Position numbers and translations under genes: made by a program
DNA from: an uncultured Bacteroidales bacterium
Lineage (GTDB): Bacteria > Bacteroidota > Bacteroidia > Bacteroidales > Paludibacteraceae
DNA: 37,116 bases
Direction of reading: 5' to 3'
Assembly (NCBI GenBank): GCA_902774075.1
Contig: CACYGT010000008.1
Coordinates: forward strand, 1 to 37,116
The notes under the pieces: generated by a model
The model's input: only the letters and a program-made list of their open reading frames with translations
Told to the model about the DNA's origin: nothing
Database searches by the model: none
Shown: positions 31,303 to 37,116 of the stretch, one piece after another
Numbering within the stretch: the stretch's first letter is position 1
How the letters are laid out: each line of letters opens with the position of its first letter

Positions 31303-31338
31303 TTTATTTGCACATTCGGATTTTTTTTTGTAATTTCG
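31303..31338 (+). promoter_or_regulatory. Upstream copy of a duplicated promoter, with a weakened -7 box
   Basis: TTTG (31307-31310), 20 nt, TAATTTCG (31331-31338). Its first 34 bp (31303-31336) are identical to 31408-31441, but the -7 box has C in place of the third T. It overlaps the end of the thrS promoter region. Confidence 0.55.
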
Positions 31339-31407
31339 GACTCCGCCAGCTATGCTTTCCCCCGAAATTTTCCAAAAAAATCCTGCAAATGGCAAAATAA
31401 AACGAGT

Positions 31408-31443
31408 TTTATTTGCACATTCGGATTTTTTTTTGTAATTTTG
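31408..31443 (+). promoter_or_regulatory. Bacteroidota-type promoter for the nuclease-TonB receptor unit
   Basis: TTTG (31412-31415), 20 nt, TAATTTTG (31436-31443). The leader to ATG 31467 is about 17 nt. It is the downstream copy of a 34-bp exact direct repeat lying 105 bp apart. Confidence 0.8.
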
Positions 31444-31466
31444 CACTCGATTTAAATAAAGTTATC

Positions 31467-32264
31467 ATGAGACGTTATTTATCATTCGTTATAGTATGCG
31501 CACTTATGTGCGTATATTCTCTTCCCGTGTGGTCTTGGGGTCAGGAGGGACACCGAATTATTGCTAAGATCGCGTACGACAACCTGAGTCGCAAGGCCAA
31601 GAAATCGGTGGATCAGACGCTGGGTAAGCAGGGTATCATCTACTGGGCGAACTGGCCGGACGAGATCAAATCCGATACGATCTACAAGCAGAGTATCCAG
31701 GACGGCTGGCACTACCAGGACTTCGACGGCGGTCTGAGCGACAGTGCGGTGGTAGCGGCGCTGACGGACTACCCGAAAGAGGGAGGAAATCTCTTTCGAG
31801 CCTTGGACAGCCTCGAAAGAGAGGTGAAAGGTGAAAGGTTAAAGGTGAAAGAGCATACCTTGCGGTTCATTGTTCACTTGAGCGGCGACCGGTACTGCCC
31901 GATGCATACGGCGCATATGGACGACAAGGGCGGAAATGCGGTCAAGATGAAGTGGTTCAACAACCACACGAACCTCCACTCCGTTTGGGATAGCAAACTG
32001 ATTGACAGCCAGGGATACAGTTATACCGAGTACGCCGAGAAGCTGGAGATCGAGTACGCGGCTGAGAAGAAAGCCATCGAGGCGATGAGCGACGCGGAAC
32101 TACTGCTGCACAACTACCATTTCACGGAAGATATCTACGCCTACCAGCAGATCTGGGACGGCAATACCTATCATTATATATACCGCTGGCACATTCCCTG
32201 CGAGCGGCAACTCTATATCGCCGGCATCCGCTTGGCCAAACTCTTAAACGAGATATACAAATAA
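31467..32264 (+). CDS. Secreted S1/P1-family nuclease
   Basis: Start ATG 31467 gives 265 residues with a signal peptide (MRRYLSFVIVCALMCVYSLPVWS). Cleavage there leaves Trp24 as the mature N-terminus, as in P1 nuclease. The zinc ligands appear in order: W24, H29 (GQEGHR), D65 (WPDEI), H82 (WHYQD), H137 and D141 (FIVHLSGD), H147, H171 and D175 (NLHSVWD). The family cuts single-stranded DNA and RNA and removes 3'-phosphates. It should act in the periplasm or outside the cell. Residues about 119-128 (EVKGERLKVK) come from a GGTGAAA heptad tract between the H82 and H137 ligands. The TonB receptor starts 21 bp downstream, so they are probably one operon. Confidence 0.93.
   Translation: MRRYLSFVIVCALMCVYSLPVWSWGQEGHRIIAKIAYDNLSRKAKKSVDQTLGKQGIIYWANWPDEIKSDTIYKQSIQDGWHYQDFDGGLSDSAVVAALTDYPKEGGNLFRALDSLEREVKGERLKVKEHTLRFIVHLSGDRYCPMHTAHMDDKGGNAVKMKWFNNHTNLHSVWDSKLIDSQGYSYTEYAEKLEIEYAAEKKAIEAMSDAELLLHNYHFTEDIYAYQQIWDGNTYHYIYRWHIPCERQLYIAGIRLAKLLNEIYK
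31821..31853 (+). repeat. Intragenic heptad repeat in the S1/P1 nuclease gene (GGTGAAA type)
   Basis: GGTGAAA, GGTGAAA, GGTTAAA, GGTGAAA with flanking GAGA. It encodes VKGERLKVK. A 30-bp identical stretch, in the same reading frame, lies in the IspD-like gene at 3744-3777 on the other strand. Confidence 0.95.
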
Positions 32265-32285
32265 CATATAACAAACTCTCTATTT

Positions 32286-35039
32286 ATGCGAAAGATTTTT
32301 ACTTTATGTGTGTGCATGATGGCGGCGGTGACGTTGCTGGCGCAGGACGTAAAAGTAACCGGTACGGTGCTGGACGCCAAGACGGGCGAAGAGCTGATCG
32401 GTGTTTCTGTTCTGGAGCTGGGTACGACCAATGGTATCATCACGGACCTGGACGGTAACTTCACGTTTACCGTCAAGCAGGGAGCCCGGTTACAACTCTC
32501 GTATGTAGGTTACCAGGCGCTGGAGATCAACGCCAAAAACGGAGATCTGGGTGTGATCCGATTGAACCCGGAGACGATCGCATTGGAAGATGTGACGATC
32601 ACCGGTCAGTTGGCTCGTTCTCAGCAGACGCCGGTGGCGGTGAGCCAGGTGATGGCGCTGGATATTGAGGAGCGTCTGGGAGGTCAGGAGTTCCCGGAGA
32701 TCCTCAAGAACACACCGGGTGTACATGCGAACGGCCAAGGTGGCGGTTGGGGTGACTCGGAGATCTTCATGCGTGGTTTCGATAACACCAACATCGCTAC
32801 GATGATCAACGGTGTACCGATGAACGACATGGAGGGCGGAACAGTCTATTGGTCTAACTGGCAGGGTCTTAGCGACGTGACGAGTGTGATGCAGACGCAG
32901 CGCGGTATGGGTGCAGCCAAACTGTCAGCTCCTACCGTCGGCGGTTCGATCAATATCGTGACCAAAGGTATCGACGCCAAGAAAGGCGGTTCGCTCATGT
33001 ACTCGCTCGGAAACGACAATGCCAACAAAGTAGCCTTCTCCGTTTCGACGGGTCTGCGCAAGAGCGGTTGGGCCATCACTATCTTGGGTTCCAAGACCTG
33101 GGGTGACGGTTATATACAAGGCACGAGTTACAGCGGATACAGTTATTTCGCGAATATCTCCAAGCGTATCAATGACAAGCACCAGTTGAGTCTGACCGGT
33201 TTCGGTGCACCTCAGTGGCACTGGCAACGTCCTTCGGGCAGTTCGGGTGCACTGACGCTTGCTGAGTGGAATAACGTCAAGAAATACATGACGGACGGCC
33301 GTGACTACCGCACCTACAACCCTGCGTACGGTTATAACAGTCAAGGCAAGCAGAAAGGTACGAACTTCAACAGTTACCACAAACCGCATATCAGTTTGAA
33401 CCACGTATGGCAGATCGACTACAAGTCTTCGCTCTCTACTGCGGTGTACGTCTCTATCGGTCGTGGTTACGGAGGTACGGCAGAGGCCAGCCAATATTCC
33501 ACCTATATCGGCAAGGACGGTATTGAGCGCAGTGCCAGCTACAACGATATCCGAGGTGCTAACAACGGAAAGTTGACGATGGACTTCCGTCGCGAAGACG
33601 GTTCATTTGACTTCGCAGCTATCGAGGGCATCAACGCGGAGTCCACGACGGGTTCCAAATACGTGTTGGCACAAAACCGTAACGACCATAACTGGGTAGG
33701 ACTGGTATCGAGTTACAACAACAAGTTCCTCAAGGGTCTGCTTGAACTGACGGCCGGAATCGACCTTCGTTACTACCAGGGTATCCACAGCGCGGTCATC
33801 TCGGACCTGCTGTGTGGCGACTATTTCATCGACGCTACCCGTTTCAGCATTGATCCGAAGAACAACAGTCACGCGGCCGATCCGCTATGGCAGAACCAGA
33901 AACTGAACGTAGGCGATGTGGTCTATCGCGACTATACGGGCCATGTGATGCAAGAGGGTGTGTTCGGTACCTTAGAGTACGCACAGAACGGCTTGTCGGC
34001 CTTCATCAACACCTCTATCAGTTATTGTAACTACTGGCGTGAGGACCGCATGTACTACGACGAAGAGCACCGCAAATCGGATGTAGCCGGTTTCATAGGC
34101 GGTACAATCAAGGGAGGTGCTAACTACAATATCAATGATAACCACAACGTGTTCGTCAACGTCGGTTATATCAGCCGTGCGCCTAAGTTCCAAGCCGCTT
34201 ATGCGAACGCGAACACCTCGCATGCGCTCAACCGATATGCCCGCAACGAGCAGATCGCATCCGTGGAGGTAGGTTACGGCTACCACACCCAGTACGTCAA
34301 CCTCGCTTTCAATGGTTACTACACCCGCTGGATCGATAAAACCATGAACACATCCACGGATATCCGTCAGGGCGAGAAAGCGTTCATCAACATGACCGGT
34401 GTCGGTGCTCAGCATATGGGTCTTGAACTTGAGATCAAAGCGCGTCCGGCTAAGTGGGTGGAACTCAACGCGATGGTATCGCTCGGTGACTGGAAATGGA
34501 AAGGTAAAGACGTGACCGGCTATCTCTATGACGAGAAGGGTAACGCCATCACCCGAGACGGAGTCATCACTACGCCGTACTGCACCGAAGAGGGCAAAGA
34601 GCACGCGTGGGCAAAGATCGATCTGGAAGGTATCCGCGTCGGCGGTCAAGCACAGACGACTGCTAACTTCGGCGTCCTGTTCAAACCGTTCAAGGGCTTC
34701 CGTATCGGCGCCGAATATACGCTGTACGACCGTAACTACAGTTACTACTCCTTCAACGGAGGTAACTTAAGTCTCGGTAAGACAGTGAAGATCGTAGAGC
34801 CCTACCGCTGCCCGATAGGCGGCACGATGGACGCTCGAGCCAGCTACTCATTCGAGATAGGCGCTGTACGTGCGACCCTCTCGGCGAATGTGACGAATGT
34901 GCTGGACCAGCATCATATTGAGAAAGCCTGGTCTGCTTCGACGGTTACTCAAACCATCGCGGAGAACACGAAGGATAATATCTACTTCTTCTATAACAAA
35001 GGAAGACAATGGAATATACGCTTAAAACTGAATTTTTAA
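32286..35039 (+). CDS. TonB-dependent outer-membrane receptor with carboxypeptidase-regulatory-like N-terminal domain
   Basis: The 917-residue protein has a signal peptide (MRKIFTLCVCMMAAVTLLAQ) and a CarboxypepD_reg-like beta-sandwich (about 22-100, KVTGTVLDAKTGEELIGVSV, LQLSYVGYQ). A TonB plug follows (about 115-230, EILKNTPGVHANGQGGGWGDSEIFMRGFDNTNIATMINGVPMNDMEGG), then a 22-strand-type barrel ending NIRLKLNF with a terminal aromatic. It should import a bulky ligand across the outer membrane using TonB energy. No SusD homologue follows; an OB-fold/choice-of-anchor-J lipoprotein takes that place. The nuclease upstream suggests nucleic-acid fragments as ligand, but this is inference; siderophore or peptide uptake is also possible. 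Confidence 0.92.
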   Translation: MRKIFTLCVCMMAAVTLLAQDVKVTGTVLDAKTGEELIGVSVLELGTTNGIITDLDGNFTFTVKQGARLQLSYVGYQALEINAKNGDLGVIRLNPETIALEDVTITGQLARSQQTPVAVSQVMALDIEERLGGQEFPEILKNTPGVHANGQGGGWGDSEIFMRGFDNTNIATMINGVPMNDMEGGTVYWSNWQGLSDVTSVMQTQRGMGAAKLSAPTVGGSINIVTKGIDAKKGGSLMYSLGNDNANKVAFSVSTGLRKSGWAITILGSKTWGDGYIQGTSYSGYSYFANISKRINDKHQLSLTGFGAPQWHWQRPSGSSGALTLAEWNNVKKYMTDGRDYRTYNPAYGYNSQGKQKGTNFNSYHKPHISLNHVWQIDYKSSLSTAVYVSIGRGYGGTAEASQYSTYIGKDGIERSASYNDIRGANNGKLTMDFRREDGSFDFAAIEGINAESTTGSKYVLAQNRNDHNWVGLVSSYNNKFLKGLLELTAGIDLRYYQGIHSAVISDLLCGDYFIDATRFSIDPKNNSHAADPLWQNQKLNVGDVVYRDYTGHVMQEGVFGTLEYAQNGLSAFINTSISYCNYWREDRMYYDEEHRKSDVAGFIGGTIKGGANYNINDNHNVFVNVGYISRAPKFQAAYANANTSHALNRYARNEQIASVEVGYGYHTQYVNLAFNGYYTRWIDKTMNTSTDIRQGEKAFINMTGVGAQHMGLELEIKARPAKWVELNAMVSLGDWKWKGKDVTGYLYDEKGNAITRDGVITTPYCTEEGKEHAWAKIDLEGIRVGGQAQTTANFGVLFKPFKGFRIGAEYTLYDRNYSYYSFNGGNLSLGKTVKIVEPYRCPIGGTMDARASYSFEIGAVRATLSANVTNVLDQHHIEKAWSASTVTQTIAENTKDNIYFFYNKGRQWNIRLKLNF

Positions 35040-35041
35040 GC

Positions 35042-35083
35042 AATGGAAAATTGAAAATTGAAAATTGAAAATTGGAAATTGTT
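35042..35083 (+). repeat. Heptad repeat between the TonB receptor and lipoprotein genes (AAAATTG type)
   Basis: GAAAATT units four times, then GGAAATT, filling the spacer up to the lipoprotein start (ATG 35084). It shares 27 identical bases with the tract inside the UPF0104 gene at 19816-19850. Confidence 0.93.
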
Positions 35084-36832
35084 ATGAAAAAGATATATAT
35101 CATTGGAATCGTTGCATTCGCACTGGCCGCTTGCTCGAACTATTTCGACGAGCACTATCTGGACAACGGCAACACACCGGTCACGGACGTGAAGACGGTG
35201 TATTATACCTTGACGGATAATGATTATAAGCTGATTGCTAAGAACGTCACGAACATAGAAATCGCTCGAACAGCGGATTCTATAGCCGGAGATACCGTCA
35301 ACAAACCGGCTCAAAAGGCATTAGAGGCTATCGGAAAAGACTGCTATTTCACCGAGGCCGCTACCGCTGATAATTATCTGCTGCCCTTTGTGGCGAACAA
35401 GTATATCTACCTCAGTACCGGTTCGCTGGCGTATGTGACCTATAAACAGTACGAAGCGAACACCTCGGCGCGTAGTTATACCATGTTCAACGACGACTAT
35501 AAGGAGATATGGGACGGCGTAGCCAACTATTATATCTCTCCGGGGTCTGAGGAGAAGTTTTCAAAATGGATAGATAACAAATTCAATGACGTAGCGAACG
35601 GTGCGTATATGTTCATCACCTATAATTATCAGAACATCGAGCCGCTGCCGTATGTGACAACTATTGCGGACATTCTCTATGCCCGAGATGCGATTGAGCA
35701 CGAGATCACCGCGTACGTAGGTACGATCGTCGTACCGGCATCCGGTGCGTTCTGGCTCGTAGACGGTCCGGACTCCGTGTTCGTCAAGACGCTCATGGAT
35801 CAGGAGGGTAACAAGCGCAACGTGCTGAGCAACAACAATATTCACACCGGCGATCGGATCACTATCCACGCCACCTTTGATCCCAAAGAGACGGACCAAC
35901 CGACTTTAGTCAATGCGGTCTATATCAGTCATGTACCCGCTAATGCACCGAGACGCGCGCCCGAAGAAGTGATTAAGGAAGTACGCACCAAACTGTACCA
36001 ATACAATTTGCAGAAGGCACACTGGGAGGAGCAGTCGAAAGAGATCTTCTTGCCGCAGTCGGTATATGAATCCCTCGGATCGGATAAGATAGAAGATCCG
36101 GAAACGGTGATTGATATCTATCTGCGCAATAAATATCCGTACGCCGTAAAAGATGAGTCGTATCTGGTGGCTTATTATAGCGGAACGAAATACGTGCTGG
36201 CCAAATATAGCTTTGATGGCGAACATTTCGTAGCGGAGCCCAATACGTCAGAAGAGACGATGTCGTTTGAGATCAAAGAAGATACATGGAAGGCAGACTT
36301 ATCCACCTACCTCAAGGCTGCGTTTGTAGGTGAAGGACCGGGTAAGTTCACGATTCAACACGTTGAATTAGGTGAGTTGAACTATATCTGGCGTTACCAA
36401 GCCTTGTATGGCATGACCGCATCCGCGTATGTCAGCGGTACCAACCACCGCGTAGAGGACTGGCTCGTTTCACCCAACATCAAATTGAAGAAGAGCGTGA
36501 AGCCGCAGCTGACCTTCGACCATGCGGTTCGTTACGGAAACGTAGAGGATAACCCCAAATGGTTGACTGTTTGGGTAACAGATAACTTCACCGGCGATGT
36601 GACAACTACCGAGTGGAAACAATTGGAGTGGCACGAAGAATTGCCGGATGGCAGTAACTGGATCTTCCGCTCGGCAGGCGTATGGGACTTGAGCGAATAT
36701 AACGGCAAGACGATCGTTATTGCCTTCCGCTACAACACCAACATTGACGGAGTAGAAGTACCCTCTGCTCCTACTTGGGAGATTCAGAACTTACTCCTCG
36801 CAGAGCCTACTCCCGTAGTAGAAAATGAATAA
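35084..36832 (+). CDS. Surface lipoprotein with internal OB-fold-like and C-terminal choice-of-anchor-J domains
   Basis: The start is ATG 35084 (MKKIYIIGIVAFALAACSNYF); the frame from 35072 only adds repeat sequence. A lipobox (LAAC) puts the lipidated Cys at about residue 17. The 582-residue protein has an N-terminal region of unknown fold. At about 206-284 there is a stretch that looks like a nucleic-acid-binding-type OB-fold (ITAYVGTIVV, GAFWLVDG, GDRITIHATF, PTLVNAVYISH). The C-terminal beta-sandwich (about 440-575) resembles choice-of-anchor-J/cleaved-adhesin modules (VEDWLVSPNIKL, IVIAFRYN, PTWEIQNLLL). It probably sits at the outer membrane and partners the TonB receptor in ligand capture. 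The domain labels are by eye and not confirmed. A TGAATAA heptad tract forms its last codon and stop. Confidence 0.78.
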   Translation: MKKIYIIGIVAFALAACSNYFDEHYLDNGNTPVTDVKTVYYTLTDNDYKLIAKNVTNIEIARTADSIAGDTVNKPAQKALEAIGKDCYFTEAATADNYLLPFVANKYIYLSTGSLAYVTYKQYEANTSARSYTMFNDDYKEIWDGVANYYISPGSEEKFSKWIDNKFNDVANGAYMFITYNYQNIEPLPYVTTIADILYARDAIEHEITAYVGTIVVPASGAFWLVDGPDSVFVKTLMDQEGNKRNVLSNNNIHTGDRITIHATFDPKETDQPTLVNAVYISHVPANAPRRAPEEVIKEVRTKLYQYNLQKAHWEEQSKEIFLPQSVYESLGSDKIEDPETVIDIYLRNKYPYAVKDESYLVAYYSGTKYVLAKYSFDGEHFVAEPNTSEETMSFEIKEDTWKADLSTYLKAAFVGEGPGKFTIQHVELGELNYIWRYQALYGMTASAYVSGTNHRVEDWLVSPNIKLKKSVKPQLTFDHAVRYGNVEDNPKWLTVWVTDNFTGDVTTTEWKQLEWHEELPDGSNWIFRSAGVWDLSEYNGKTIVIAFRYNTNIDGVEVPSAPTWEIQNLLLAEPTPVVENE

Positions 36833-36862
36833 TGAATAATGAATAATGAATAATGAATAATT
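36826..36862 (+). repeat. Heptad repeat after the lipoprotein gene (TGAATAA type)
   Basis: Five TGAATAA units in tandem. The first supplies the stop codon of the lipoprotein gene. It leads into AATAATTATTATTTTTT, which could act as a weak terminator. Confidence 0.93.
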
Positions 36863-36895
36863 ATTATTTTTTAACCCAACTAATCAATTTAAATT

Positions 36896-37116
36896 ATGAA
36901 GAAAATCTTTCTTTTTTGCGCAGCTATCGTAGCTGCAATGAGTGTTAATGCAGACGTACTCACCTGTGCGGAAGCTTATGAAGAAGCGATGAAACTGGAT
37001 GCGGGTAAAACAGGAACAGAAACTGTTACCGTTCATGGCTTTATTACCTTCACCAATGGTACCGTATCCCGTAAACAACAAGTTTTCTGGATGGCCGACA
37101 CAGAAGATGGCGGTCA
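36896..37116 (+). CDS. Secreted protein with OB-fold-like N-terminus, partial at the right edge
   Basis: An ATG at 36896 opens a frame of 73 codons that runs off the window. MKKIFLFCAAIVAAMSVNA is a signal peptide. The mature part begins DVLTCAEAYEEAMKLDAGKTGTETVTVHGFITFTNGTVSRKQQVFWMADTEDGG. The last 35 residues (VTVHGFITF..KQQVFWMAD) have the strand pattern of extracellular OB-fold modules found in secreted Bacteroidota proteins, some of them with nuclease domains. What follows is outside the window, so no function can be given. It lies 63 bp after the lipoprotein gene on the same strand and probably belongs to the same locus. Confidence 0.8.
   Translation, partial: MKKIFLFCAAIVAAMSVNADVLTCAEAYEEAMKLDAGKTGTETVTVHGFITFTNGTVSRKQQVFWMADTEDGG

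Noticed and set aside
31240-31446. N-terminal extension of thrS with a duplicated [11 protein letters not shown] peptide
   Set aside because: The duplicated peptide is only the minus-strand translation of the 34-bp duplicated promoter. The thrS promoter at 31271-31302 lies downstream of it, so this cannot be translated from that promoter.

Overview
The window reads as a chromosomal segment of a Bacteroidales bacterium (phylum Bacteroidota), probably an uncultured or gut-type lineage. Three things point there: type IX secretion genes (sprA, porQ), a TonB receptor with a carboxypeptidase-regulatory-like N-terminus, and Bacteroidota promoters (TTTG, 20 nt, TAnnTTTG) in front of most transcription units. 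Most genes are housekeeping or cell envelope. I see no prophage, IS element, CRISPR array or plasmid gene.

Layout. 1-666 (-) is the N-terminal part of a sugar/choline-phosphate nucleotidyltransferase that runs off the left edge. 904-5244 (-) is a compact operon, thiL > ispD/tarI-like > GT4 glycosyltransferase > kdsD > kdsC, which includes two Kdo (LPS core sugar) steps. 5402-16861 (+) holds ruvA, the giant T9SS translocon gene sprA, a NadR-like ATPase, porQ, cmk and ispH. 16880-20514 (-) has a tandem-CBM20 4-alpha-glucanotransferase and a UPF0104 membrane protein. 20576-22417 (+) is a helix-hairpin-helix outer-membrane protein. 22451-24141 (-) is an OmpA-LysM protein followed directly by tRNA-Met(CAT). 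24348-29413 (+) is pta, ackA, a GH13 glycosidase and a UbiA prenyltransferase. 29410-31239 (-) is thrS. 31467-37116 (+) is an S1/P1 nuclease, a TonB receptor, an OB-fold/choice-of-anchor-J lipoprotein and the start of another secreted OB-fold-like protein. This last group could be an extracellular nucleic-acid scavenging locus.

The most striking feature is a dispersed set of at least 22 short degenerate tandem repeats. Nearly all have a 7-bp period but different base compositions (GGTGAAA, GATTTGA, AAAATTG, CGTAACC, GTGTAAG, GACTCTT, TGAATAA and others). They fill spacers between co-oriented genes, supply stop and start codons (including TTG starts of sprA and ubiA), and interrupt seven coding genes in frame. 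One identical 30-bp stretch encodes the same VKGERLKVK peptide in two unrelated proteins (the IspD-like enzyme and the S1/P1 nuclease). The closest known analogue is the heptameric STRR repeats of cyanobacteria. I know of no described Bacteroidales equivalent, but could not search.

Other points of note: a 61-bp divergent promoter whose palindrome supplies both -33 boxes and predicts leaderless mRNAs; a ThrRS missing most of its TGS domain; a stop codon sharing a base with a tRNA; a 9-bp-unit dyad upstream of the left-edge gene; and an exact 34-bp duplicated promoter upstream of the nuclease.
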